Assembly: GCF_026151205.1 (NCBI RefSeq)
Contig: NC_087072.1
Location: 4,049,375 to 4,113,374, forward strand
Direction of reading: 5' to 3'
From: Bolinopsis microptera
Taxonomy: Eukaryota > Ctenophora > Tentaculata > Lobata > Bolinopsidae
Length of the DNA: 64,000 nt
Shown here piece by piece: positions 51,901 to 62,835 of this stretch. The notes beneath the pieces were generated by a model. The model had not been told where the DNA came from. It did no database searches and saw only the letters and a program-made list of their open reading frames with translations. Every line of letters starts with the position of its first letter. Positions within the stretch are counted from its first letter, which is position 1. A program made the position numbers and the translations under genes.

Positions 51901-54900
51901 TTAGTAAGCTACCATAAGATTTTACCTAGATTTTACCATTCTCGAGCTCATGCATTGTTCCCGGCGACGTTGAGGGGACAGAGGATTTCGTCTTTTTAGC
52001 CGCTCAAACTCATTAAAGTAAACAGCCAATGAGCCAAGTTCCTTTCAACCTAATACTTTTAGTGTACAATTTCTCTATACCATGTCGATGGCTTTTACTT
52101 AAAATATTTCGGCTGGATTCCAAACTTGCAGCAGAACTCCAGCATGATTCTTCTTACAATAATTTTGTAAAAAGTGTCAGCATTAGAGCAGTAAAGTGAT
52201 CCCAAAACATAACGAGGATACGAAACACTTTTCTTCTGGTGCTTCTTTCATCTTTCAGATTTCAGATTCGTAAGAAAACAGCTTACTCCTGCTTGTAACC
52301 TCTTTTACAGGTTCACTACATCAGCCACCAGCCATCAGACAGGTTGAGGTGGCAACCAAAGGGCACGTTTCTTAGTAAGAGTTATGAAGCTGCAATCTGT
52401 ATAATTACTTCATTTAGCTGCATGCTTTATTCATATCCGTTCAAACACATTGCATAGGTACTGTGGTGCGACAGAAGAAAACTTTAAAAGACCGGACCTT
52501 CTTTAGCATAAGAAAAATTGTTTAGTGGGCACCAAAGAATGTCTGACTCTGAGAAAAGTTGAATCTTTCTGGGTGTGGGCTTCTCAGAATAATTTTAACA
52601 GCTTTATAGCGAAATAAGAGATTAGCAGGCGAGCACTTTAACACGTAACGCCAGTGGGAAATTAAGTGGTTACAAATATTCAATTGTTCATTTTTACATA
52701 GTTTCTTTCTGCTATTTTACCTCTATTAGAGCTTTAGCGATGTACCAGGAAGAGATAGAGTAGGTACCAGAGGAATATTCTCTGACAAATAGGGGTAGCT
52801 CCGTTGGCAACACCTGTTAATTATAACAGTAACTATGGCAACACCTGTCAATTATAACAGTAACTATAGCAACACCTGTTAATTATAACAGTAACTATAG
52901 CAACACCTGTTAATTATAACAGTAGCTATAGCAACAGTCAACACCTGTTAATTATAACAGTAACTATAGCAACACCTGCCATTTGATCGTTAAACTTTAT
53001 TAGTTCAACTATTTTACAGTTGATTAAATTAATTGATTAATAATACTGCCAAATTTTAATAACCTAATTAAACTGTTACTAGAAAATTACTCAACTACAA
53101 ATTTTCTATCGTACCCTTAAGATTTTTTTTCTATAAGCTGAATTTAATGACCGTTACATTTTCATAAGGTTAGCGCACAGCTCGTCATAACCACGATATT
53201 ATACCTTCAATATCAAAACATTTATATAAAACTCTGAAAGAACGGATTCAACTAGTCATTTGGTCGATTAGTAACCCATCGCACAACTACAGGGTGGGCC
53301 AAAAGTCAGTGTGCAAACGTTGGGTCTTATACCTCCGCCGTGTTTTATATTTGAGAGCTGTTGCTTTGCAGATGGCATACTGTACTTACTGGTTCGAGGA
53401 TTCCGTCGTCAAAATTTGAAAAATTCGAAATATTTTAGACCACGCCCATTCAATATTAAAACACCTATATTGTTTTCTCTGAACATGCTGAACGCCTAAT
53501 TTTTTCAGAGACGGTAGATTATCAAATGTTGCATATGATCTGAAAACATGAGGCAACACGGGTTAGAAATGACGAAGTTATCAAGCATTTTGTGTATCTC
53601 GTTAACAAAATTGACTGGGTGATTATGTGACACCGTGACACGACACCTTAATTGGGCACCCTTAACAATTCCCATAATGTTTAACGGGGTAGTTAACGGG
53701 GTCACCTTATCACGTGATTAGGTAAACCAATCACCTGATCACACGTAATGAATAAACTCGTTATGCTTCATATCTCAGTCATCTGAGAAGCTACAGTTCT
53801 AATTCTTTCAGGACAAACGTAATTCGAATGGCCAAACACAATTCAATAACATTTAGCTTGATCCGACTATCCAAACTATCAAATAAATGTGAAGATGAAC
53901 CTCCATTTGAAAAAAATGAACGCGAATATTTTTCGAGTTGACAAATTCCTCGAACCAGTGGTGGTACTAAGTCATACCAGGAAGAAGTATTTCAATTGGG
54001 CACTCAGTGACTGAGCTATTAAGGCCAACGTTTGCACACTGACTTTTGGCCCACCCTGTATAATCTGGCAGAATCGCTGAACATTGTAGTCAATTTACGT
54101 CATAAGACGACCGTTTAAATGCGTAAAGGAGCAATCCGTCTACAACTAATATGATAATATAGCACTGAGAATATTCTTAGTGGAGTATGGGAGGAGTATG
54201 TTGTCAGTTTGTTGGCTTTAAATTTGCTGCAATCTTTAACAGCTTATTGTGTTAAGACTTTAGGAGATTCATTTTCATGGATATATTTCGCGTTGATTTA
54301 TATTTCATGTAATTTACAATGCTGAATTTTGTGCAGGTCAGTTACTTCCAAGTTCCAAGTTCCACCATAATTAACTATAATATCAGGGTCACGAAATCCT
54401 CTCCGAACCTCCACGTGGTGTGGCCTGGTTGGCACTAACGGGTGGTGTGCTCTCTTGTTGAGTACAAAGGTTGGGCCTTGCCAACTCAAAGTTCCCATAG
54501 GAACCAGGAAGTCAACACTAACAGCTACCAAGCACCAGGAAATTTCTCTTTCAGATATCAGGTTACAAGATAGTACACACACAAATGACGATACATTGGA
54601 CACAGATACCTAGCTCTAAGAGCTACTAAATCACCAGGAAATTCTCTTTCAGCTTTCAGGTCCCATCGAAGTCACCCACCACAGAGCTAGGGATTCCAAT
54701 TCGCTCATCCTGACTACAAGGACACACTGATATTGAGTAGTCCTGGCACTTCTCCCTCCAGTAACCACTTTTCAGGTCTTTTCAGTTAAAACAGCTAATG
54801 CGTAAGGGCTGACACACGCTAGACACAGGCTCGTGATAAGACAGAATTAGGGATTTAAACTCTGACTACGAGGACACACTGATAGCGAGAATTCCTGACA

Positions 54901-56898
54901 CTTCTTCCTCCAGTAACCACTTTTCAGGGGACCGGGTTAGCTTTGCCACACTCTTCATTGAAGTGTGACTGGACGCTCTACAATCATCTAGTAGCAGCAG
55001 AGTTTGACTGACACCCTTACTGGTTCTATTCAGTTTCTACAGCGGAAGATCTCAACACTCGAAAACAGTTCATCTCGGACATCCTGCAGAGCTGCTTTTT
55101 CACAGCCTGCCCCATTACACGGGGAACCCTTAGATCTACAGTACCCTGGTGGCGAGCATAGCTCACTAAAGCATAGTGGACCTCTTTAGTTCTGAGACGC
55201 AAAGCTAACCGGATCAGGAATAAACATCAATGCAATGCTTAGGGGATGCAAATAGAACATACAATGTTTATCGAATGCATTACTCAATCTTTTGATTCAT
55301 TTTTTTAGCTCGACGTTACATGGTAACATTTCAGGACTGACATTCCTCCTTCAGGTTAATTGAGGAAATCATACCCGCTATTTGCGTTATACATGGCAAG
55401 TATCTGGACTTATGATAACTTAGGATCTCCATCAATCATAAATTCCTCTCAGATTCCCAGGCTGCATTTAAAGCGCTTAACAGCACCAGTTTTAACTCCA
55501 GGTTCGTTCTGAACATCTCAGACCAACTCACTAGGTATTCACATCGAGTAGGACTTCGTTCCAGGACATTAAGGAGTATACGGTAAAGAACTAGCGGAAG
55601 AATTCGCAAGGGACGATCAATCCAACAACATCCCCATAGGACCAGAACCCTTCCTCCCAAATAGGCCACACTCAGTGACAAAGGAACATTCCACTTGTGA
55701 TGTTCCTCCACAAATTAAATACAGGAACTTTTATTTTTCTGGAACTCACATCAGATGGCTAACATGGTCGCTTTCAGAATAGGTCACAGCCCACTAGTTT
55801 ATTTTCAGAACGTGGCAAACAACGTCAACTTCAAGACGCAAGATTGCGAACACTTTTCAGGAGAAGCAGCAACATCCCAGCACCTCCTCTACAAGTGCAT
55901 CCAGATCATGACGTTCAGAATGAGAATAATTGGTAAACTCTACCTTAACACCAGTAAACTACATCATATCTTCAAATTTGTGGAACAGTCGACAAGACTG
56001 GATAGGGAAAACTCTTTTGGGTAACCTCCTTGGATTCTTCACCAGGAACTTTCGCTAAATCCCATACTAGGAACTCAACCTAGGCCCATCTCCGCATAGA
56101 GACATATCTCCCAGGCTTTGACCTTGCTCGGAAGTCCCTTGTCTACCCGCAGAAGTACTACAACGGAAGTGGGTTTGCTCTGAGACAGGTAGTGACAGCT
56201 TCAAGACTCCAGGGGTCTGTTGCATTGATATTTATTATTTTATGATTTCGTATATACTTTGGGAGTCCTGGCGTGCAGCTAGCAGGAGTTGCATTCTGTG
56301 GGCACGGTGAGAAGGCCTCCATCTTAACGTAAGAGGCCAGAAACCGTTGACCAGAACAGAGAGAGAGAGAGAGAACTATAATATCAACTATAATTAAAAC
56401 TCATAAAATACTCCATTACCTGAATATTGTTGAAGACACCGAACAGTGAGAGCATGTAGACAATGAGGAACAGGCACCCAGTAGTGTCTCTCACCTCTTC
56501 CTGAAAATACATTAGTGTAACTTTAACTACAGCACCGAAATTATCAGTATTTTTACAGTTTTACTCCGAGGAACTGTGAAACTCGTTTATTTATTAATTT
56601 TTACGGTACGTTTGACGCACACTGACCACACAATTTAAGTTCTCTGTAAAACTCGTTTAAAGATTAGTTCATCAAAAAGGAGAAATAACAAATATTAATT
56701 ACTTAATCACCAAATAAATCCACTATTAATATCAGAATTAAACTGGTAACCTTTTTGAGCTGAAGGAAAGCCAAGCCAAAGAAGATGGCGACAGCAACAT
56801 GTTGCACAACCCGGATATGATTGAGGATGGGATTCCGTGAGAGTATCTTGATGTTCCTCCACATACACGCTCTGAACTCTGTTAGCCAGCTTACTCGC
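48935..56898 (-). CDS. ABCG/White-family half-transporter, C-terminal membrane domain (8 exons, 5' incomplete)
   Basis: Minus-strand exons 56751-56898, 56420-56500, 52721-52813, 50112-50247, 49788-49879, 49479-49596, 49253-49338 and 48935-49036 (stop TGA 48935-48937), phases all agree, about 285 aa. The first visible exon carries VSWLTEFRACMWRNIKILSR plus TM1, the hallmark start of the ABCG membrane domain. Then GCLFLIVYMLSLFGVFNN (TM2), LPLFVREYSSGTYS with IAKALIE|VPACFLLP (family E-x-G-Y and E-x-P motifs), several further membrane helices, and a final helix ending IRSKGK. ABCG proteins dimerise to export lipids, sterols or pigment precursors. The nucleotide-binding half (Walker A, ABC signature, Walker B) is not found up to 64000. 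It must lie beyond the window, or the gene is truncated; if intact, the zinc-finger gene sits inside its intron. Confidence 0.88.
51395..51605 (+). mobile_element. Diverged fragment of the mariner-type MITE
   Basis: AAAGTCAGTACACATACG then CTCAGTCAC...GGTATGACTT...TCGAGGAAT parallels the end of the 10338/21008/53290 family. No matching opposite end nearby. Confidence 0.55.
52806..52985. repeat. 31-bp tandem repeat spanning a 3' splice site, about 6 copies
   Basis: Unit GCAACACCTGTTAATTATAA-CAGTAACTATA. The acceptor of ABCG exon 52721-52813 (TTAATTAACAG|GTGTTGCC on the minus strand) lies in the first unit, so the acceptor-like sequence recurs in each upstream copy. Confidence 0.9.
53290..54058. 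mobile_element. Mariner-type MITE, copy C (769 bp)
   Basis: TA-flanked; CAGGGTGGGCCAAAAGTCAG and its complement at the ends. Same family as 10338 and 21008. In an intron of the ABCG gene. Confidence 0.9.
54680..54935. repeat. Diverged direct repeat, about 160 bp apart
   Basis: GACTACAAGGACACACTGAT...CTCCAGTAACCACTTTTCAG at about 54712 recurs as GACTACGAGGACACACTGAT...at about 54867. No function assigned. Confidence 0.6.
55755..56370 (+). pseudogene. Probable non-LTR retrotransposon 3' end
   Basis: ORF 55755-56024 includes FRIGHSPLVYF...CEHFSGEAATSQHLLYKC, which resembles the C-terminal tail after RNase H in I/Jockey/R1-type elements (R-x-GH-x..., C-x-C, HLL-C). It is followed by a 3'-UTR-like stretch ending in (GA)n at about 56361-56374. 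Upstream sequence (54300-55750) may be the decayed body of the same element. Lies in an ABCG intron. Confidence 0.45.
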
Positions 56899-57007
56899 CT
56901 GGAGCACGAGGTTTGTGTCACTTTTAATGGTAGCTGACTCGATTAGCAATACTTAGCAACACTTAGCAACACTTGGCAACACTTAGCAACACTTAGCAAC
57001 ACTTAGC

Positions 57008-57545
57008 GGACCTTTACCGATTGTTGAAATTCGACATCTAGCGTGAAACACGCTAGATACCGCATGTTAGCGAAAAGACTTTCAAGCTAGATAAAAATCA
57101 ACAATATTCGCACAAATGGTTCAGTGCTCGAGGGCGGGTTTTTTTCGTGCGTTACAGCCATGGGTGACAAATAGCAAGCGCCGAGGGGTCGCCCCAATTA
57201 AAAAAATCTGGTCACATATGAAAAGGCCCTGACGCCCTGTACTGAGGCCAAGGGGATGAAAGTAATCAGAATCGGTGTATTTTTGGACGCTGATCGCTAA
57301 TCACACACTTGCACCATGAGTCATGACGTAGGGTAAAACTACTTCCCTGGAGAGTTACGGGCAAAAAACTGTATTGGTCACGTGACGAATTCTATTGTTT
57401 ACGGCTGGGGTTAGGGTTAGGGTTGTGGTAAGGGTTATGGCATATGGATAGCTTCGGGGTTATGGTTACTGTTAGGGTTAGGGTTGGAATTAGGGGTTTT
57501 GTAAAACCGTTTTGTTTGCGGTGACATCTAGCGCTAGATAGGTCC
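57008..57545. mobile_element. 538-bp short relative of the 5.1-kb TIR element
   Basis: Starts GGACCTTTACCGATTGTTGA and ends CTAGCGCTAGATAGGTCC. Flanked by CACTTAGC on both sides (57000-57007, 57546-57553), though the insertion site is itself an AGCAACACTT tandem repeat, so the 8-bp duplication is not independent proof. The interior has a degenerate GGGTTAGGGTTAGGG tract at about 57410-57500. Confidence 0.75.
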
Positions 57546-57687
57546 CACTTAGCAACACTTAGCAACACTTAGCAACACTTAGCAACACGTGATTACAATA
57601 TTATAACAGTTAACTACATAATTACACACGCAGTCGGTTAATTATAGTTATACTATGACCCTGCTATCACATCACGTGTTAACATGT

Positions 57688-57740
57688 GTTACCTTGGTAA
57701 CAGGTGCTACCTTGGTAACAGGTGCTACCTTGGTAGTTGG
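57688..57740. promoter_or_regulatory. RFX-type X-box and imperfect tandem copies
   Basis: 57688-57701 reads GTTACCTTGGTAAC, fitting the RFX X-box consensus GTNRCC-N(0-3)-RGYAAC. Near copies follow at 57706 (GCTACCTTGGTAAC) and 57724. About 400 bp upstream of the zinc-finger start. Function is inferred from motif only. Confidence 0.35.
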
Positions 57741-58101
57741 TAACATGAGCTGCCATTATTTAAAACCTATGGTGCGAAGGGAAGCTCAAACTAACAGTTA
57801 TACTAAAGCTTTAGTTTGGAGATCACTTCTAGTAAATGTTTAGAACATTAAGTTTCGTAGTTTAATACTTTAATAGCTTTATGTGGCTTTATAAGAATCA
57901 GCATTATCCGAATACCTTATTAACCTTAAATTGAACCTGTATCAAATTTGGTAACCACATTCACTTGTTTTCTATTTTGTGGGTTACTACCATCACTTTT
58001 TAAAAGCTTGTTTCTGCCTGATGTCAGATGTAAATAAAGCGAAAAGCTCCTCAAACAAACACTGAAATTTAATTTTGTACAGTCCTTGACTTTTTAGAAA
58101 A

Positions 58102-59379
58102 ATGGAGCAGCAAAATGTTCCAGACTTTAAAGATGAGATGAAAATAGAAGAAGAAAGTATTTCACCGGAATTGATCAAGACAGAGATTAAGAAGGAGGAA
58201 GACAATTTTCTTATTAAATCAGAAGTGTATTCGAATGCAGTTTCTCAGTTGGATTGTTCCAACCAGGAATCAGCATTGCTTCGCTACCAGTGGGTTCATC
58301 CCAATAAAAATGCTTACGTTCGCTCTGAATGTTCCTACAATGCAAGCATAAAAACAGCTTTAGTTTCACATCAACGGACTCATACCGGTGAAAAACCGTA
58401 TAAATGCTCTGAATGTTCCTACAGTGCAAGCGTAAAACAAAAATTAAACCTAGTTAACCATCAACGGACTCATACCGGTGAAAAACCGTATAAATGCTCT
58501 GAATGTTCCTGCAGTGCAAGCGTAAAACAAAACTTAGTTCGCCATCAGATGACTCATACCGGTGAAAAACCATATAAATGCTCTGAATGTTCCTACAGTA
58601 CAAGCGTAAAACGAGACTTAGTTCGCCATCAGATGAATCATACTGGTAAAAAACCGTATAAATGCTCTGAATGTTCCTACAGTGCAAGCGTAAAACGAGA
58701 CTTAATTCGCCATCAGATGAATCATACCGGTGAAAAACCGTATAAATGCTCTGAATGTTCCTGCAGTGCAAGCGTAAAACAAAACTTAGTTCGCCATCAG
58801 ATGACTCATACCGGTGAAAAACCATATAAATGCTCTGAATGTTCCTACAGTACAAGCGTAAAACGAGACTTAGTTCGCCATCAGATGAATCATACTGGTA
58901 AAAAACCGTATAAATGCTCTGAATGTTCCTACAGTGCAAGCGTAAAACGAGACTTAATTCGCCATCAGATGAATCATACTGGTGAAAAACCGTATAAATG
59001 CTCTGAATGTTCCTACAGTTCAAGCCAAAAATCTGACCTAGTTCGCCATCAGATGACTCATACCGGTGAAAAACCATATAAATGCTCTGAATGTTCCTAC
59101 AGTTCAAGCCGAAAATTAAACCTAGTTAACCATCATATGACTCATACCGGTAAAAAACCGTATAAATGCTCTGAATGTTCCTACAGTGCAAGCGTAAAAC
59201 GAGACTTAGTTCGCCATCAGATGAATCATATTGGTGAAAAACCGTATAAATGCTCTGAATGTTCCTTCAGTTCAAGCCGAAAATCTGACCTAGTTAAACA
59301 TCAGATGACTCATACCGGTGAAAAACCGTATAAATACTCCGAATGTTCCTACAGTGCAAGCGTAAAACGAGAGTTATAG
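58102..59379 (+). CDS. Tandem C2H2 zinc-finger protein, 425 aa as read, probably disrupted
   Basis: ATG 58102. Residues 1-60 are acidic with several SUMO-site-like PsiKxE motifs ([15 protein letters not shown]). About 13 fingers follow with consensus [23 protein letters not shown] and TGEKP/TGKKP linkers (C-x2-C-x12-H-x3-H). Finger 1 lacks its first Cys (VRSEC). Finger 2 has two extra residues between Cys and His. Finger 13 has Tyr for Cys. Fingers 3-5 and 6-8 are an almost exact 252-bp duplication. The frame stops at 59379 because of an extra TA in GAGTTATAGTTCGCC; without it the fingers would continue. Expected role: sequence-specific nuclear DNA binding. Intronless as seen. Confidence 0.85.
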   Translation: MEQQNVPDFKDEMKIEEESISPELIKTEIKKEEDNFLIKSEVYSNAVSQLDCSNQESALLRYQWVHPNKNAYVRSECSYNASIKTALVSHQRTHTGEKPYKCSECSYSASVKQKLNLVNHQRTHTGEKPYKCSECSCSASVKQNLVRHQMTHTGEKPYKCSECSYSTSVKRDLVRHQMNHTGKKPYKCSECSYSASVKRDLIRHQMNHTGEKPYKCSECSCSASVKQNLVRHQMTHTGEKPYKCSECSYSTSVKRDLVRHQMNHTGKKPYKCSECSYSASVKRDLIRHQMNHTGEKPYKCSECSYSSSQKSDLVRHQMTHTGEKPYKCSECSYSSSRKLNLVNHHMTHTGKKPYKCSECSYSASVKRDLVRHQMNHIGEKPYKCSECSFSSSRKSDLVKHQMTHTGEKPYKYSECSYSASVKREL

Positions 59380-59468
59380 TTCGCCATCATATGACTCATA
59401 CCGGTGAAAAACCATATAAATGCTCCGAATGTTTCTACAGTTCAAGCCAAAAATCAGACCTGGTGAAC
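59380..59468 (+). pseudogene. Out-of-frame continuation of the zinc-finger array
   Basis: After the frameshift one further finger is readable ([20 protein letters not shown]) until the array is cut at about 59468 by the Mutator-like element. Confidence 0.75.
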
Positions 59469-61289
59469 GGACCGAATCACTACATGACTGAATCCCTAAC
59501 GGACTGAATCACTACCAATCACTATTGGTAGGGATTGAGGTATATTTTAGGACTGAATCACTACCGGACTGAATCACTACCGCTAATATCTAAACCTAAC
59601 CACTTTGATGTGATCCCTACTGAACTTTGCAATAAAGGCATAATTATTCGTATTTCATTAGTTAATTATTTTATTTTTTGTTAATTATTATTAGATTTTT
59701 CGTGATAATTGACTAAGCAGAAATTTGGTCAAAGAATAATAGATAATATACTGATACAGTAATTTAATTCACACAATAATAAGTAAACATTAAAGCATTA
59801 ACCCAAAATCTTAGATCCAACAGCTTTCAGAAACTCGGTAACATCCCCAAAGTTATCATAATCATCAACAATACGTTGCATCTCCAGGTCAAACTTCTCC
59901 CACTTTGCTGCTCTCTTGAAGGGTCTTCTGGTGAGGATGTTGGTGATTTTCATGTCTGTCAAAGCCTGCTCCCTCTTGATGCACTCTAAGAACTTCCAGA
60001 TGGAAGGGTTGTGACAGTTGACCAAGGAGGCGAAGCCGCTGTTCCAACCCTCTGCGATGTTGCTGGAGCGAGGTAGTAACATCTGGGACGCTTCGTGGTG
60101 ATTCCAGGAGTCGTGCCTGAAGAGAGGAGGGGTGGAGGTGGTTCCGATCCATGTCGACTCAAAGTATCTTGCGAAGGCAGTCATCTCAGCAGGAAGAGAA
60201 GGTTTGAGAAGCCGCCACGCCTGGTCCACATCACTGACTGGAACGAAGGGGAGAGCTCCAATCTGCATGAAGGACTTTCTGATAGGAGAGTTGTCGATAG
60301 AGTAGTCAGCAGCAAGTCCCTCGCTCTGCAGGTGTCTCCACAAGGACTGTTTGAAGTGAAACCAGCATCCTCTCAAGGTAGTACCAGGCCAGACGTTGGA
60401 GACTGCGTTCCTGATAGCGATTTCATAGTCCACCAGCACCGACTGAGGGTAGAAGGGTCCGTAGGAGTCCAGTTCGTTGAGGATGTTCTCGTACATGATG
60501 GTGCGCTTCCCGGGCAGGAGTCCAAAGGCTGCAGGGATTCTCCATCCAGTAGGGTGTAAGGCGTGGACTGTGAAGTGTTGAGTAAACAGGTCTGGAGCCG
60601 GGACGAGGCTTCGAAGGATAGTCCAGCGACAGAGTCTGCAACAATCTGCTTAGTTGAGTTCTCAGTAGTAGCTGAGAGGGTCTTCATTTTAGACTTGGAG
60701 CGGTGGGCTGCAATTTCTGCTGGTTGAGATTCGTGGTCATGAGGGGTAGCAGAACAGAAGGTGTCCTGGAAAAGGATCAGGCGGGACTTGCACTTGTTGC
60801 ACTTCCAGTAGGTCTTGTCTTCCCTCTTTCTGTTAAGGTGGTAGAGGTGACCATCGTAGAGGACGTTGCGGCTGCCTTTCTTTCTGCCAGGAATAAACTC
60901 GATGGATGAGGAAGACATAGTGGTATAAGATAAACACAGGCGTTGCGGGTTTATAAATTATTCCCACTAGCTGATTGAGATACCGAGCATGTGAAGGTTC
61001 ACATCACTGTATTGTCGTATAGCAGGTCATTATGGATGACTTGATCCGAACCAGTTCTCGTTAGGGCTCCTCGTTGCGTACGTAAGTCTGTGGATCACAT
61101 GTCTGACAGGCCCCATAGCAAGCACTCCATGAGAGCACCGGCTCAGATCACGTCATGATATTAGACTAGTGAACTAAGATCAACTGGTAGGGATTGAGGT
61201 ATATTTTAGGACTGAATCACTACCGGACTGAATCACTACCAGTAGTGATATTTGGGTGGTAGTGATTCCGTCCGATAGGGATTCAGTCC
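59469..61289. mobile_element. Mutator-like element region with GGACTGAATCACTACC repeats
   Basis: Separates the zinc-finger array from its remnant at 61300. Both ends contain inverted and direct copies of GGACTGAATCACTACC. A 55-bp block starting GGTAGGGATTGAGGTATATT occurs in the same orientation at 59527 and 61187. The interior carries the FLYWCH/MULE pseudogene. No clean 9-bp target duplication could be defined, so exact boundaries are uncertain. Confidence 0.65.
59798..60918 (-). pseudogene. FLYWCH + MULE transposase, frameshifted
   Basis: Minus strand from ATG 60918. The first frame has a FLYWCH-type zinc finger (LYDGHLYHLNRK...YWKCNKCKSRL...HDHES, about residues 18-65). After about 60640 coding shifts frame. 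It then reads PDLFTQHFTVHALHPTGWRI, AAFGLLPGKRTIMYENIL, VDYEIAIRNAV (second catalytic Asp), GCWFHFKQSLWRHLQ, and SNIAEGWNSGF (catalytic Glu), to the stop at 59798. This is the MULE transposase core. The segment with the first catalytic Asp falls where the frames break, so the protein is likely inactive as assembled. Confidence 0.85.
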
Positions 61290-61299
61290 TACAATCAAG

Positions 61300-61696
61300 C
61301 CAAAAATCAGACCTAGTTAGCCATCGTATGACTCATACTGGTGAAAAACCATATAAATACTCTGAATGTTCCAGTTCCTACAGTTCAATCCAAAATTCGA
61401 ATTTCTTTCAAAAAGGTAGTGTTCGAGGACCCATTTTTGTTAAGCCTCTACCTTTCGTGAAGCCTCTCACATTTGTAAAGCCTCTGAACATCGATGACCC
61501 CTTTCTTTCTAGTTACAGCTTACCTCCCATTTCCTTCTCCAGTTACCAACCAGAATCTCACAAGTCGTCTCACCCTGCAGATCCTCTCACCTTCTCACCT
61601 GGTGAATCTGTTTTCACACCTGCTCCCACTGTCCATCCTACCTACTCTACAATACAACGTTTCCTTCCCCTCTTATATTTCCTGCCAGTTCAGTGA
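61300..61696 (+). pseudogene. Detached 3' fragment of the zinc-finger gene
   Basis: Reads [20 protein letters not shown] then YSECSSS (first Cys lost), followed by a Pro/Ser-rich tail (VKPLPFVKPLTFVKP...) to a stop at 61696. Probably the original C-terminus of the 58102 gene before the transposon insertion. Confidence 0.6.
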
Positions 61697-61903
61697 CCAT
61701 GGAGCGTAAATCAAAATGTATGTGATATGTTATGATGGGAAGAGGACGACGTACCTGGTTCAAATCAAATGTCAATTAGCACAATGCTCACTTAAAGGGT
61801 CTAATAGGTAATAAATCCTAGTAGTTCTACTATTACAATGTATATTGGGGGGATATGTGACAAAGTATAAATTAAAACTGTCTGGTTCCATAAAGTTAAG
61901 TAA

Positions 61904-62088
61904 TTATAACACACATAACCCCGGCATGCGCAGGGATTATATTTCAATTTTTCCCGCGACGCGCGGGAAAAATTTATAATAATTTCGAGTGCGAAGCACG
62001 AGGGATTATTATGAAAATAACCCCGACGTGCTTTAGCACGAGGGGTTATTTTAATATAACTTAAGCGTGCCGGTGTTATGTGTTATAA
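61904..62088. mobile_element. 185-bp palindromic MITE-like element
   Basis: Inverted ends TTATAACACACATAACCCCG / complement of CGGTGTTATGTGTTATAA. Inside are short hairpins: TTTCCCGCGACGCGCGGGAAA, GTGCGAAGCAC and ACCCCGACGTGCTTTAGCACG. It shares its right TTATAA with the next element. Confidence 0.6.
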
Positions 62089-62835
62089 ACCCCTCCGGGT
62101 TAGTGCTAGGACCAACAAATTTGACATTTTACTCTTAATTCTAGCTATATGAGATCATTATGGAAAATATGAAATGGAATTGGGGACTTCCAAATAAATA
62201 CAACTAAGGTACTATGACTTTTGAAATTGGCGTTATATCTAAACACTATTCCTCAGTCAGAACGTTGAATGAATATGAATATCGATAAGGGGCGTCGAGT
62301 TAAGCCTGGCAAGCGATAAAAGCTAATAATGATATCGTGTCATGAAGTTCATCAAAGTAGACGACTATAATACATGGCTTATATCAAACTCGACAAAATT
62401 AACCGAACCGGACAAAATCAAATGTAACCGTCGAGACAAGTTTTGGAACTGGTCCAATTAATGTAAGAGTTTAAGTAATGTAGTGTGCTGGAGTTTTGCC
62501 AGCGCCTGCAATTAGACCGATACGTAGATCGAGTGTATTTATAGTTCTTACATTAAGCCATAGGTCACGTGACATTTTTTACCAATGCGCGTCGTAGTAG
62601 TTAGTCACGTGATACACGTCATCAAAACACGTGACAGTACGCGGTTGAAATTCTCATGGAATATCAAAACAAAACAAATCTTGTTGAGCCAAATTAGCGG
62701 GGCGGGATTATAAAAGCTGTGCCGGGGTTATTTATTCAGCGGGAAAAAACTAACAGCGGGAGCCGGGATTATCAGAATCTATTTAGCGGGAGCCGGGATT
62801 ATCAGAATCTTATTCTATCCCGGAGGGGTTTATAA
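62083..62835. mobile_element. 753-bp MITE-like element
   Basis: Inverted ends TTATAAACCCCTCCGGG and CCCGGAGGGGTTTATAA. A 28-bp direct repeat with AGCGGGAGCCGGGATTATCA occurs twice near 62757 and 62785. No coding sequence. Confidence 0.65.

Noticed and set aside
54298..54603. 101-aa minus-strand ORF
   Set aside because: No motif; lies in repeat-derived sequence of an ABCG intron.
58454..59107. 217-aa antisense ORF over the zinc fingers
   Set aside because: Shadow of the 84-bp finger periodicity; the plus frame has canonical C2H2 residues.
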